Source: Maricaulis sp. (GTDB taxonomy: Bacteria > Pseudomonadota > Alphaproteobacteria > Caulobacterales > Maricaulaceae). From it: a stretch of DNA of 44,839 bases. Made by a program: the position numbers and the translations under genes. Where the stretch lies: positions 1 through 44,839 of the forward strand of contig JAQXCQ010000004.1 of assembly GCA_029251785.1 (NCBI GenBank), written 5' to 3'. The notes beneath the pieces were generated by a model. It ran no database searches. It worked only from the letters and a program-made list of their open reading frames with translations, and had not been told where the DNA came from. Below are positions 34,583 through 43,800 of the stretch, in pieces (the stretch's first letter is position 1; every line of letters begins with the position of its first letter).

Positions 34583-36040
34583 ATGTTTAGAAAAATCCTC
34601 CCCGCCGCCACAGCCATCCTGGTTTCAGCTTTTGGTGTGGCCTGCGCCGACGACATTCCCCAACTCACCCTTGAACCTCATACGTTCGAATCCGCCGATG
34701 GACAAAGCGTCGACGCCGAACGTGGAACCTTCATGGTGCCCGAAAACCGGTCCGACCCGAACAGCCGCATGATCGAGCTGGGTTTCGTTCGCTTCCCGAC
34801 GACCTCGGACAATCCCGGCAATCCGATCGTCTATCTGGCGGGCGGGCCCGGCGGCTCTGGGACGTCGACCGCGCGCAATCGTCGCTGGGAAATTTTTATG
34901 GCCTTGCGCGAAGTGGCCGATGTCATCGCCTACGATCAGCGCGGAACCGGGATATCTCAATCTCTGCCCGAGTGTGTGGACCCGACCCCGCCCAGCACAG
35001 AATGGGCTCTGACCCGCGAAAACATGGTCGCATATTTCCGCGAGGAAACAGCGCGGTGTCTTGATTGGTGGCGCGATGAGGGGATCGATATCAATGCCTA
35101 CAACACGCTGGAAAGCGCCCACGATATAGACGATTTACGTCGCGTGCTCGAGGTCGATCAGATCGACCTCTGGGCCATCAGTTACGGCACACATCTGGGC
35201 ATGACTTACCTGAAGAATTACGAGCAAAATGCCGGTCGCGGCGTTTTCGCCGGCTATGAGGGACCGGACGACACCGTAAAACTGCCCTCCCGCAGCGATG
35301 CCATGTTTGCCGGGATTGAAGAATTGATCGCTGCTGACCCAGTCGCCAGTCAGGCGTATCCTGACCTGACAGGCATGATGCGCCGAGTGCATGCGCGCCT
35401 GGAAGAAGAACCGGTCGTCGTGACCTTTACCCCGCGCGGTTCCGAGGAGCCGGTAACGCTGACAATTGGCGCCTTTGCCATTCAGTGGCTGACCGTTGCG
35501 ATGGCCCGTGATCCGGGACCGGCGTCACAAGTTCCAGCCCTGTATATGGGCATGGATCATGGCAATTTCGACATGCCCGCCCAGATCATCAATCAGTATC
35601 TGTTTGGTGGCGTTGCCAGCATGAGAGCGATGTCAACGGCGATGGATCTGTCCTCCGGGGTTTCCCAGACCCGTCAGGCCCGTGTGGAAGTAGAGCGTCG
35701 GACCAGCCTGCTCAACGACGCCCTGAATTTCCCGATGCCACACCTGCTTGGTGTCGCGCCTGAGATGGATCTCGGTGCTGAGTTCCGCACGCCCGGTGAA
35801 GTGGACACACCAATCCTCTTCATCAACGGGACCCTCGACAGCCGGACCTACCCGGAGGCCGCGCAGGATGCCATGCAAACCCTGCCCAATGCGCATCAGA
35901 TGATTGTCCTGAATGGCGGACACAACATCTTCGAGGCCGATCCAGTCATGAACGATATTGTCTCAGCCTGGTTCCGTGGCGAGACCGTGCCGGACCAAAT
36001 CGAGTTTGACGCACCGGAATTTATGATCCCGGGGCGCTAA
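34583..36040 (+). CDS. Exported alpha/beta hydrolase, S33 peptidase / TAP-like
   Basis: 485 residues from ATG 34583 (GGAG six bases upstream); an in-frame ATG at 34466 gives a non-signal extension and is rejected. Signal peptide 1-23, ending ACA before DDIPQ. Hydrolase motifs: the oxyanion loop YLAGGPGGSGT (about 85-95), YDQRGTGISQ, the nucleophile elbow WAISYGTHLG with Ser200, and a C-terminal TAP-like part with FINGTLDSRTYPEAA (acid) and VLNGGHNIFEA (catalytic His). This arrangement fits proline-iminopeptidase-like or tripeptidyl aminopeptidase-like enzymes acting in the periplasm. It is followed by a terminator and then the penicillin-acylase-family gene. Confidence 0.88.
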   Translation: MFRKILPAATAILVSAFGVACADDIPQLTLEPHTFESADGQSVDAERGTFMVPENRSDPNSRMIELGFVRFPTTSDNPGNPIVYLAGGPGGSGTSTARNRRWEIFMALREVADVIAYDQRGTGISQSLPECVDPTPPSTEWALTRENMVAYFREETARCLDWWRDEGIDINAYNTLESAHDIDDLRRVLEVDQIDLWAISYGTHLGMTYLKNYEQNAGRGVFAGYEGPDDTVKLPSRSDAMFAGIEELIAADPVASQAYPDLTGMMRRVHARLEEEPVVVTFTPRGSEEPVTLTIGAFAIQWLTVAMARDPGPASQVPALYMGMDHGNFDMPAQIINQYLFGGVASMRAMSTAMDLSSGVSQTRQARVEVERRTSLLNDALNFPMPHLLGVAPEMDLGAEFRTPGEVDTPILFINGTLDSRTYPEAAQDAMQTLPNAHQMIVLNGGHNIFEADPVMNDIVSAWFRGETVPDQIEFDAPEFMIPGR

Positions 36041-36060
36041 GCCCACCGGTCAGTGCCAGG

Positions 36061-36090
36061 AAGGGCGGTCCTCGCGGGTCGCCCTTTTTT
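36061..36090 (+). terminator. Rho-independent terminator after the S33-like hydrolase gene
   Basis: AAGGGCG pairs with CGCCCTT around a 12-base loop and runs into TTTT. It lies 20 bases after the stop and 64 bases before the next start, so the acylase gene probably has its own promoter or relies on read-through. Confidence 0.8.
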
Positions 36091-36153
36091 GTGCGCGCGA
36101 TGAGCTTGTTCGAAATGGCGGGCATGATAAAGTGCGGGCAGGGGAGACCATTA

Positions 36154-38295
36154 ATGTCACGCACACGCTTGTCGATTTTCGCCACCGCACTGATCATTGC
36201 TCTAATTTTGTCCGCCGCCTTGATCTTGCCCGGTGGTGGCCCGGGGATGACGCTCGCGCAAGCACAGGCCGAGGCAGAGTCCCATGCCAGTGCCCGGATC
36301 GTTCGAAATGAATTTGGCATTCCGTCCATTTATGGCGATAGCGATGCAGATACCGCATTCGGGCTAGCCTATGCCCATGCCGAGGATGACTGGCAGACAA
36401 TCCAGGGCATGCTCGTCGCGGCCCGGGGCACGATGGCCCGATATCAGGGGCAAGACGCTGCTCCCATTGATTACCTCGTACAATTATTTCGCATCCGCGA
36501 GACGGTAGACGCGCGTTATCAGTCCGAGCTGACCGTGCAGACACGGGCGATGTTGGACGGTTACGCCCGCGGTTTGAATCTTTACGCCACTGAGCACCCC
36601 GATGAGACTTGGGATGACGTTCTTCCTATTCGCGGCGAGGATGTGGTGTCTGGATTCGTGCTTCGAACTCCCTTCATGTACGGGTTGGATGGTGCCCTCG
36701 CGGAATTGTTTAGTGATGAGCGACAGCATTCGATCTCGCTGAGCGATAGCGAAACCGCATTTCAAGTGATCGAGGGCGCACAGCTGCCTTTCGGCAGCAA
36801 CGCGCTTGCTGTCGCGCCCTCTCGTTCAGACGATGGCGCAACGCGCCTCTTGATCAATTCCCACCAGCCATTCGAAGGCCCGGTCGCCTGGTATGAAGCG
36901 AGCCTGTGGTCCGGTGAGGGCTGGAACATGACGGGCGCAACCTTTCCTGGAGCACCGCTCATTCTTCATGGATACAGCCGCGAGCTGGGTTGGGCCCATA
37001 CGGTCAACAAGCCGGATTTGGCCGACATATACGTGCTGGAGACGGACGGAGACCGTTATTTGCTCGATGGAGAATGGTTGGAGCTGGAACATGCGACGGC
37101 CCGACTCGACGTGCGCATATGGGGTCCGATCCGCTGGACGGTGTCGCGGGATTTGTGGTGGTCCCGTCATGGCCCCGTTATACGCACGGAACATGGTGAT
37201 TACGCCGTTCGCTATTCGGGAAATGATCAGGTCGGCGCCGTCGAGCAATGGTATCAAATGAACCGCGCGACCGACCTGGACAGTTGGATGGCGGCCATGA
37301 ACCGTAATGCCATTCCATCACTCAACGCGATCTATGCCGATGCCTCGGGCCACATCGCCTACGTCTATAATGCTCGTATGCCGAACCGGATCAACGGTTA
37401 TGATTGGACACAATACCTGCCGGGTGATCGCGCAGAACTGATTTGGGATAGCTATCACCCGCTGACCGCCATGCCGATCTATGTCGATCCGCAGAGCGGC
37501 TGGCTCCTCTCGACCAATCAGACCCCTTTTGACGTCAGCGATGAGAGCTCAAATTTGAGCCAAGATGATTATTCGGCAACATTCGGCATACCCCCGCGCT
37601 ACTCCAACCGTGCCCTGCGCGCCCTCCCATTGTTCCGGGCAGAAGAGACAATTTCTCGGGACGACATTTTGAGAATTAAGTTTGACAATTCCTATGCTAG
37701 GGAAGGCGCTGTCGGACGCCTTGTCGATCAAATTCTTGCGATGGATATGTCCGACGACCCAGAGCTGGAGATCGCACGCCAAAGCCTGGCCCAGTGGGAT
37801 TTGGCAACCAATATCACCAATCGACACGCCGCCCTTGGCGTGCTGACCGCTATTCGTTGCGTCGGTAATTTACACACTGACGATCCCTGGTTGATGGACC
37901 CGCGCCAGGCTTTCGCCGAAGCTGCCGCGGAGCTGCAAGACAGCTTTGGCCGACTCGATCCTGAATGGGGCGAGGTAAACCGCATGGTCCGTGGCGATGT
38001 TGATATTCCAGTCGATGGCGGACCTGATGTCATGCGGGCGATTTATGGGGCCTATCAATCCCTCGGCGAGGACGGTCGTATCCATGCGGCCGCTGGCGAT
38101 ACCTCCATCATGCTGGTCGAGTGGTTAGAAGATGGCTCATTGGTTGCGGATGCGATCCACCAATACGGATCCGCAACACTGGACATTGCATCACCTCACT
38201 ATGCTGATCAGGTGCAAATGTTTGCCGATCACGAATGGCGGCGTCTGCAGTTAGACATGCCGAATGAAGGGTATCACCCGGCGAGGCGCGACTAG
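36154..38295 (+). CDS. Penicillin acylase family (Ntn hydrolase, peptidase S45) precursor
   Basis: 713 residues from ATG 36154 (AGGGGAG seven bases upstream). An N-terminal signal/anchor (about 8-28) is followed by an alpha chain, a linker and a beta chain. The self-cleavage site is QLPFGSNALAV, so Ser215 would become the N-terminal nucleophile after cleavage of Gly214-Ser215. Supporting family residues are DEFGIPSIYG-like RNEFGIPSIYG (51-61), the LAYAHAEDDWQ motif (71-81) and the beta-chain HGYSRELGWAHTVNKPD. The SNxxAV start is intact and length is normal. Members hydrolyse amides including penicillins, N-acyl homoserine lactones or cyclic lipopeptides; the substrate is not predictable. Ends nine bases before the convergent GST-fold gene. 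Confidence 0.9.
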   Translation: MSRTRLSIFATALIIALILSAALILPGGGPGMTLAQAQAEAESHASARIVRNEFGIPSIYGDSDADTAFGLAYAHAEDDWQTIQGMLVAARGTMARYQGQDAAPIDYLVQLFRIRETVDARYQSELTVQTRAMLDGYARGLNLYATEHPDETWDDVLPIRGEDVVSGFVLRTPFMYGLDGALAELFSDERQHSISLSDSETAFQVIEGAQLPFGSNALAVAPSRSDDGATRLLINSHQPFEGPVAWYEASLWSGEGWNMTGATFPGAPLILHGYSRELGWAHTVNKPDLADIYVLETDGDRYLLDGEWLELEHATARLDVRIWGPIRWTVSRDLWWSRHGPVIRTEHGDYAVRYSGNDQVGAVEQWYQMNRATDLDSWMAAMNRNAIPSLNAIYADASGHIAYVYNARMPNRINGYDWTQYLPGDRAELIWDSYHPLTAMPIYVDPQSGWLLSTNQTPFDVSDESSNLSQDDYSATFGIPPRYSNRALRALPLFRAEETISRDDILRIKFDNSYAREGAVGRLVDQILAMDMSDDPELEIARQSLAQWDLATNITNRHAALGVLTAIRCVGNLHTDDPWLMDPRQAFAEAAAELQDSFGRLDPEWGEVNRMVRGDVDIPVDGGPDVMRAIYGAYQSLGEDGRIHAAAGDTSIMLVEWLEDGSLVADAIHQYGSATLDIASPHYADQVQMFADHEWRRLQLDMPNEGYHPARRD

Positions 38296-38304
38296 CGAAT
38301 TTGC

Positions 38305-38937
38305 TTAATTCTCTGGCTGCCAAGTGGTGTGACGAACCATGATCGTTTCGAATAATTCACTGCCTATATGATCTGCCAGCCAATGCTGCAGGGCGGGTAG
38401 CGGTAAGGTGTCAAACCAGTCGAGGTCGGTATTGGCAAATTGCCGGACGAACGGGAAAATCGCGATGTCGGCCAGGGAAATTTGAGCGCCAAATAATTGC
38501 CCATTTTCAGCAAGCAAGGAATCGAGGCGCGCCAGAAAACCGAGACCTCGATCACGGTGGTAATCGGGCGCATCATCGGGATGGCGATCAGCGTATTTGT
38601 AGCGGTCCAGATCTGTTTTGAACGGGCCGTCATTATCTGCAATCAAGCCAGCCACAGCATCCGTGCGGCCGGTTTGCGGTTTCAACCAGCCATGCGGATC
38701 ATTTTTGTTTAGAGCCCAGTGCATGATGTCCAGACTCTGCTCCAACACTGTTCCATCATGGGTGACCAGCACTGGAACGGTACCTTTTGGCGAAGCCGAG
38801 AGCATGGCCGCCGGCTTGTCGCGCAGTAAAACTTCGCGATGTTCGAGATCGATTTTGGCGGCATGCAGGGCCATCCGGGCACGCATCGCATACGGGCAGC
38901 GGCGGAAGCTATAGAGAATAGGCCGGGCGATACGCAT
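38305..38937 (-). CDS. Glutathione S-transferase-fold protein (glutaredoxin-2-like N-terminus)
   Basis: 210 residues. Thioredoxin-fold N-terminal domain (about 5-80) with LYSFRRCPYAMRARMALH, where Cys14 and the Pro-Tyr that follows make a single-cysteine glutaredoxin/GST site; PKGTVPVLVTHDG supplies the cis-proline loop and LEQSLDIMHW the glutathione gamma-glutamyl site. The rest is an all-helical GST_C domain with SLADIAIFPFVRQF. Probable thiol transferase or stress GST. ATG 38937 overlaps the trhO stop by one base (TGATG), so it is co-transcribed with trhO. Confidence 0.87.
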   Translation of the reverse strand: MRIARPILYSFRRCPYAMRARMALHAAKIDLEHREVLLRDKPAAMLSASPKGTVPVLVTHDGTVLEQSLDIMHWALNKNDPHGWLKPQTGRTDAVAGLIADNDGPFKTDLDRYKYADRHPDDAPDYHRDRGLGFLARLDSLLAENGQLFGAQISLADIAIFPFVRQFANTDLDWFDTLPLPALQHWLADHIGSELFETIMVRHTTWQPEN

Positions 38938-39863
38938 CAGCTATCACCCGCGTCGGCTGAACCGATATGGACCTGCCCGCGCGATTTCGCCAGCAATGCC
39001 TGTTTGTGGCGCTCGCGAAATCGTAATTTTTGCGCCTCGCTCGTCCGGTCATGACAATGCGGGCAGGCTTCGCCAGGAATGTATTTGTCTGACCGGAGGT
39101 CCTCCGGACTTAAGGGTTCGCGACAGCCGTGACACAGAGCGTAATCGCCCTGGACCAGTCCGTGCCCAACAGAGACGCGTTGATCAAAGACAAAGCATTC
39201 ACCTCGCCACAAGCTGTTCTCTTCCGGTATATTTTCCAGATATTTCAGGATGCCGCCCTTGAGATGATAGACGTCTTCAATACCCGCCTCGACCGCAAAA
39301 GAGGTCGATTTTTCGCAGCGTATTCCTCCGGTGCAATACATGGCGACGCGCGTATTTGGCTTATTTTCTCTAAACTTACGAAACCATTCGGGAAATTCCC
39401 GAAAGGTTAGCGTCTCTGGGTTGACCGCGCCTTCGAACTGGCCAATCCGTACTTCGTAATCATTGCGGGTATCGATGGTCACCACGTCTGGTGCGCTAAT
39501 CAGATCATTCCAGTCTTCTGGCTCAACATAATGACCAACCGCAGCCAATGGGTCGATGCCAGGCATGCCCATGGTCACAATCTCTTTTTTCAAACGCACT
39601 TTTAGGCGCAAGAAGGGTTGGCTATCGGCCCAGCTTTCCTTGTGCTCTAGCTCAGTACAGCCGGGCAGGGCTCGAAGGGTTGCCAGCACGGCCCGCACAC
39701 CGGCTTCAGGCCCCGCAATCGTGCCGTTCACACCTTCCGGGGCCAGAAGAATGGTGCCGAACACCGCGTTCCGCGAACAGGCTTGCTTGAGATGCGCCTG
39801 CATTGTCGCGTCATTATTCAGCGGTGTAAATTTATACAAGGCGGCGACGAGAAAGCGGGGCAT
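38937..39863 (-). CDS. trhO: tRNA uridine(34) hydroxylase, rhodanese-like
   Basis: 308 residues, length typical of TrhO/YceA. The N-terminal acylphosphatase-like part ([23 protein letters not shown]) precedes the rhodanese domain (about 115-225) with [21 protein letters not shown] and the active-site loop [14 protein letters not shown]-terminal zinc-ribbon-like segment has CHGC and CPHCHD. In E. coli TrhO makes 5-hydroxyuridine at U34 of several tRNAs in an oxygen-dependent step. Followed by the overlapping GST-fold gene. Confidence 0.95.
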   Translation of the reverse strand: MPRFLVAALYKFTPLNNDATMQAHLKQACSRNAVFGTILLAPEGVNGTIAGPEAGVRAVLATLRALPGCTELEHKESWADSQPFLRLKVRLKKEIVTMGMPGIDPLAAVGHYVEPEDWNDLISAPDVVTIDTRNDYEVRIGQFEGAVNPETLTFREFPEWFRKFRENKPNTRVAMYCTGGIRCEKSTSFAVEAGIEDVYHLKGGILKYLENIPEENSLWRGECFVFDQRVSVGHGLVQGDYALCHGCREPLSPEDLRSDKYIPGEACPHCHDRTSEAQKLRFRERHKQALLAKSRGQVHIGSADAGDS

Positions 39864-39938
39864 GGGGCAATATCCTGATCTGATATCGCCCCTATAGCAA
39901 AACCTGCCGCGCCCGCGTAGCGCTGATGTGAGTTGGGC

Positions 39939-40322
39939 TCAGCCCAAAACCACATATCCACGGTGGTCCATGCAGTTGATGACGATGTCCTGTCGGTCGT
40001 CCTGCACATCACCATTCGCGTCCAGCCCCCCCAGAACGGCACCGGCAAGGGCGGCGTCGGCGACATCTTCTGCATCCGAATTATTGCTAAATAGACCAAA
40101 CAGCCCACCGAGAAGCGCGCCGGCCAACATGCCGGAGCGGCGCTCATCGCCAGTCCAGTCCCGCTCTCGGGCAATTTTTTGACACTCGGATAGATCCGCC
40201 TCATAGGCGCTGTCATAGGGGCCATCAACAATGGGGCGATAGGACGCGCCGGGACTAACACAGGCGGTTACAAACAGGCTGCCAGCCAACAGGGCGGCGA
40301 TCGTGTGGGTTTTCAAGCTCAT
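39939..40322 (-). CDS. Glycine-zipper-like lipoprotein of unknown function
   Basis: 127 residues. Lipoprotein signal with lipobox FVTAC, Cys21. A glycine-rich stretch GMLAGALLGGLFGLF and ALAGAVLGGL (about 64-100) is a glycine-zipper-like membrane-associating segment, interrupted by an acidic SNNSDAEDVAD. One cysteine near each end of the mature part (LSECQKIARERD and VINCMDHRGYVVLG) could bridge. The pattern DLSECQKIA near the N-terminus and C-terminal CMDHRGY is common in small alphaproteobacterial glycine-zipper lipoproteins. Probably an envelope-stress or outer-membrane structural lipoprotein. Confidence 0.8.
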   Translation of the reverse strand: MSLKTHTIAALLAGSLFVTACVSPGASYRPIVDGPYDSAYEADLSECQKIARERDWTGDERRSGMLAGALLGGLFGLFSNNSDAEDVADAALAGAVLGGLDANGDVQDDRQDIVINCMDHRGYVVLG

Positions 40323-40473
40323 TCCAATTCTGCCATTTAAATTGAGACAGGAAGGGAGCCCTCAATCTCCGGTGCCCCACACACGCACCTCCTGCACAGC
40401 GTCACCAGACGCTGCATCTCAAGGAAGTCATAGCTGACGGGGCCTCACTGTTCAGCGTTTTACACAAGCTGCA

Positions 40474-40782
40474 TCAGGATTGACTCATGCGCGCATTAAA
40501 GGCCGCCATTTGGGCATCGGTCGCCGGTTTTTGATACTTCGACTTCCATTCTGAATACGGCAAGCCATACACGCGGTCACGCGCCTTATCAGATGTAACT
40601 TCGATACCTTGATCATCTGCCGCGGCCTTATACCACTTGCCAAAACAATTGCGGCAGAACCCAGCCAAAATCATCAAATCGATGTTCTGGACGTCCTTAT
40701 TGGCGTCTAGATGAGAGAGTAGCCGGCGAAATACGGCCGCATCCAGCGCGTCCTGTTGGGATTGGGTGAGGGGCTCGGTCAT
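40474..40782 (-). CDS. DUF1244 family protein
   Basis: 102 residues, soluble, mostly helical. It matches the DUF1244 pattern across nearly its full length: AAVFRRLLSHLDANKDVQNI, LAGFCRNCFGKWYKAAAD and YGLPYSEWKSKYQ. The CxxC-like FCRNCFGKW is the conserved core and may bind metal or be redox active. Structures of this family have been solved, but I know no established function. Stands alone between the lipoprotein gene and a divergent secreted-protein gene. Confidence 0.88.
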   Translation of the reverse strand: MTEPLTQSQQDALDAAVFRRLLSHLDANKDVQNIDLMILAGFCRNCFGKWYKAAADDQGIEVTSDKARDRVYGLPYSEWKSKYQKPATDAQMAAFNARMSQS

Positions 40783-40996
40783 TGCAAGACTCCAAGGTTG
40801 TTCGGAAGGCGTATTTTGAGCCCATTCGGCGAGCGATCAACCGGCAAATCAGTCCTCAGCCTACATTCATGCCCGGGCGAATAATCTCAATGCATTGGAT
40901 GAATTGACGTGAAGTTTTGAAATTTTCCACGTGTTGCGTTTAAAAGTTGGATCGTCGCATCTCTGTGCGCGACCGATAGAAATAGTAGGGGTGACC

Positions 40997-41566
40997 ATGA
41001 TCAGGACCGCGCTTATCACCGCAATGGCGGTATCAAGTTTGTTACCGCTAACGTCATCGAACGCTCAGCCTCAACGCCCCTTTGACCGTCCGCAGCGTGA
41101 ACAAGTTCGCCCGGATGGCCCGATGGAAATGGTTCGGGAGCAAGACCGTCGCCGTGGTTGCCGCAATATTGATCTGGAAATTTTTGACCAAATGCTTGTG
41201 GCGAGCCAAGCCATCGACACCGAAAGCGGACAGGTGACATTCGGCTTCTACATGGAAACCGACAATATCGGTGAATGCATGGCGGGGCGGAGCCGCACGA
41301 AGGCTGTTCTCACGCTCGCAGGCGGTCGTTGGCTTGGGCAGGGCTGGATAGGTCTGGGGCCGATCGCCCCCGGTGGCAATCGGGCAAGTCAGATCACGAT
41401 CACGCTTCCCTATGCCGATTTGTTGGACGCGGATTGCACGTTGTCGCGCGATGATTGGGTGGTGACCGCCCATGCCGATTTTCAGACCCGTATTCGTGAA
41501 TCGGACGAAACCAATAACACCCAAACCTTTAGCTTCAGGTCAAGTTCGGAGAGCGTTTGCCCATAG
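40997..41566 (+). CDS. Secreted CARDB-like (Ig-fold) protein
   Basis: 189 residues from ATG 40997, preceded by AGGGGTG. Signal peptide 1-23 (ends SNA before QPQR), a Pro/Arg/Gln-rich spacer, then a beta-sandwich domain (about 60-188). The C-terminal WVVTAHADFQTRIRESDETNNTQTFSF has the Glu-x-Asp/Glu-x-Asn-Asn motif of CARDB domains, where acidic/Asn residues precede the last strand. Three or four cysteines (RGCRNID, GECMAG, DCTLS, VCP) could form two disulfides, fitting a periplasmic or secreted protein. Function unknown; CARDB domains usually mediate adhesion or binding. Confidence 0.7.
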   Translation: MIRTALITAMAVSSLLPLTSSNAQPQRPFDRPQREQVRPDGPMEMVREQDRRRGCRNIDLEIFDQMLVASQAIDTESGQVTFGFYMETDNIGECMAGRSRTKAVLTLAGGRWLGQGWIGLGPIAPGGNRASQITITLPYADLLDADCTLSRDDWVVTAHADFQTRIRESDETNNTQTFSFRSSSESVCP

Positions 41567-41589
41567 GCCAACGCGTGTGTTCGTTGGGG

Positions 41590-43467
41590 CTAGGTGTTGT
41601 TCTGATCAGGATCCGCGGCAATCTCCTCCGCCAATTCTTCATCCGCTGCATCCTCGGCCATCAGGTCGGCCAAGAGCAGATTCCGAGATTTGGCTTTCTC
41701 GATATAGGCATCATTGTCGAACATGCTGAGCTCGGCATCCCAGACATCAAATAATTGCTGCAGGCTTTCCTCATCATGCTTGGCAAACGCCGAGACATGC
41801 GCCTCGGCCACCGAGCGCGCATAACCCATCGTGGTCAGCGATTGCGTTGCAGCCTCTAGCGATGACCCGAACAATTCCCGGATCGGCATGTCTGCGCCTG
41901 CCGCCCGCAATTGATAGACATGTTCGCGACTGCGCGCCCGGGCAATGATCTTCACCCCCGGATGGCGATTTTTTACATGCCGCACAAGCTCCACCGAGCG
42001 TTCCATATCCGCTATGGCAATAACCAGTAGGCGCGCGCTGGCAATCCCGGCAGATTCGAGCAGATCCGGCCGCATAGCGTCGCCATAATAGACTTGCAGT
42101 CCGAATTTGCGCATGCCCTCAATATGGTCCGCGGCATAGTCCAGAACCACCGGCTTGTGCCCGGTCATCACCAAAAGGCGCTGCACGATTTGTCCAAACC
42201 GCCCCATGCCGACAATTATGACAGGTGCAGATTCGTCAATTTCATCGGGAGCTCTATCCGACGGCTGGGCGCCGGACATGCGTGGTGCGATGACACGCTC
42301 AAACAGCACGATCAGCAATGGAGTAGCCAGCATGGAAAGTGCGACGACCAGCGACAGGGTTTGCCCCAATGCCCCGGGCAACATGTGCGAGCCGCTGGCA
42401 ACGCCCAGCAATACGAAGCCAAACTCGCCGACCTGGGCAAGGCCAAGCGCAAACATCCATCGATCGCGTCGCCGCAGCCCAAACATCATCGCCAAAACAA
42501 CAAAAATTACGATTTTTAGAGCAACAACAGCAATCGTCAGTCCGAGAATAAAAAGCGGATTGGCGATCAACAGTGAGAATTCGATACCGGCTCCCACCGT
42601 GATGAAGAAAACCCCGAGCAAAATCCCCTTAAACGGCTCCAGATCGCTGACCAGCTCGTGGCGGTATTCACTTTCCGCCAAGAGAACGCCGGCGAGGAAG
42701 GTGCCGAGCGCCGCCGATAATCCCACATAGCCCATCAACAGGGTGATCAGGATAACCAGCACAAGCGCGCCCGCAGAAAACAGCTCACGCAGTCCGGTCC
42801 TGGCCAAAATTCTAAATGCCGGACGTGTTAGATATCGCCCTCCAACCACCACAAGCGCCACAGCCCCCAGGGTTGCGAGGGCCTGGCCCCAAGCGGGAAG
42901 TTGGGTGATGAGCTGAGAACTTCCATGTCCATCAGCATGGGTCATCTCTGTACCCGGGCTTATGAGCAAGGGCATAAGCGCAAGCATGGCAATGACGGCG
43001 ATATCCTGAAACAGCAATACCGAGAATGAGGCCTGGCCGCCATCCGTCCGCATCCAGCCCTTCTCGGCTAACGTCTGCAAGACGATCGCGGTTGATGACA
43101 GGGAAATTATCATTCCCACAACGATCGCCACGCGCCAGTCCAGCCCGAGTAATAAGCCAAGCAGAGTCGCTATGGCTATAGTCGACAGGACTTGAAGGCC
43201 GCCGAGCCCAAACAAACGGTGCCGCATTCGCCAAAGCAGGGAGGGTTGTAACTCCAGGCCGACAAGGAACAGCATCATCACCACCCCAAATTCGGCGAAG
43301 CGCTGAACCGAGCTGGCGTCAGATCCAATCCAGTTGAGCACCGGTGCAATGGCAATGCCCGCGATCAAATACCCCAGCACGGAGCCAAGGCCGAGCCGCT
43401 GCGCGATCGGCACAGCGATCAAACCCGCGCCCAAATAAATCGCAACCTGCACCAGAATGTCGTTCAT
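41590..43467 (-). CDS. Monovalent cation:proton antiporter, CPA2 (KefB/KefC-like)
   Basis: 625 residues from ATG 43467. About twelve membrane helices (1-385) of the Na_H_Exchanger/CPA2 type: LGLGSVLGYLIAGIAIAPVL, FGVVMMLFLVGLELQPSLLW, SLSSTAIVLQTLAEKG, LLFQDIAVIAMLALMPLL and LGTFLAGVLLAESEYRHEL. Then a TrkA-N/RCK domain (about 415-540) with the Rossmann motif VIIVGMGRFGQIVQRLL. The C-terminal tail is acidic. KefB/C-type proteins are glutathione-gated K+/H+ antiporters active in electrophile stress; no separate KefF/KefG ancillary gene is adjacent, so regulation may differ. Confidence 0.92.
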   Translation of the reverse strand: MNDILVQVAIYLGAGLIAVPIAQRLGLGSVLGYLIAGIAIAPVLNWIGSDASSVQRFAEFGVVMMLFLVGLELQPSLLWRMRHRLFGLGGLQVLSTIAIATLLGLLLGLDWRVAIVVGMIISLSSTAIVLQTLAEKGWMRTDGGQASFSVLLFQDIAVIAMLALMPLLISPGTEMTHADGHGSSQLITQLPAWGQALATLGAVALVVVGGRYLTRPAFRILARTGLRELFSAGALVLVILITLLMGYVGLSAALGTFLAGVLLAESEYRHELVSDLEPFKGILLGVFFITVGAGIEFSLLIANPLFILGLTIAVVALKIVIFVVLAMMFGLRRRDRWMFALGLAQVGEFGFVLLGVASGSHMLPGALGQTLSLVVALSMLATPLLIVLFERVIAPRMSGAQPSDRAPDEIDESAPVIIVGMGRFGQIVQRLLVMTGHKPVVLDYAADHIEGMRKFGLQVYYGDAMRPDLLESAGIASARLLVIAIADMERSVELVRHVKNRHPGVKIIARARSREHVYQLRAAGADMPIRELFGSSLEAATQSLTTMGYARSVAEAHVSAFAKHDEESLQQLFDVWDAELSMFDNDAYIEKAKSRNLLLADLMAEDAADEELAEEIAADPDQNNT

Positions 43468-43550
43468 GCATGCCCCCCGGAATGGAATCAAGTCGGCAGT
43501 GTCGCGTGTTTTGGCCATTAGCCGCAAGCCGTTGTGCAGGCCGGGTTTTG

Positions 43551-43566
43551 CCTCGTATCTACGAGG
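43551..43566. repeat. Perfect 16-base inverted repeat upstream of the Kef-type antiporter gene
   Basis: CCTCGTA-TC-TACGAGG is a perfect inverted repeat with seven-base arms. It lies 84 bases upstream of the antiporter start and 96 bases before the tRNA gene. It could be an operator for a dimeric regulator; no adjacent regulator gene is present. Confidence 0.4.
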
Positions 43567-43661
43567 AAATCAGCGCAGCGCGCTCTGCAAACTGTCAATG
43601 ACCGCCAATAAGCTCAGCTAAACACTTGAAGCACTCCGCCAGCTCTAATACACCCGGCGGT

Positions 43662-43751
43662 GGAGAGGTGGCCGAGTGGTCGAAGGCGCTCCCCTGCTAA
43701 GGGAGTAGGCTCGGAAGAGTCTCGAGGGTTCGAATCCCTTCCTCTCCGCCA
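43662..43751 (+). tRNA. tRNA-Ser(GCT), reads AGC/AGU codons
   Basis: Class II tRNA with a long variable arm. Acceptor GGAGAGG pairs with CCTCTCC, followed by discriminator G and an encoded CCA. The anticodon arm CTCCC-CTGCTAA-GGGAG puts GCT at 43696-43698. The variable arm is TAGGCTCGGAAGAGTCTC and the T-loop TTCGAAT sits in AGGG/CCCT. Complete and intact. Confidence 0.97.
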
Positions 43752-43800
43752 CTATCTCAACACGGTTTTTCTGTATCCTTGAGGAGTGCCAGCCGCACTG

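Noticed and set aside
43662-43751. tRNA-Ser as an integration (att) site
   Set aside because: No integrase gene and no repeated tRNA 3' end could be found within the window.
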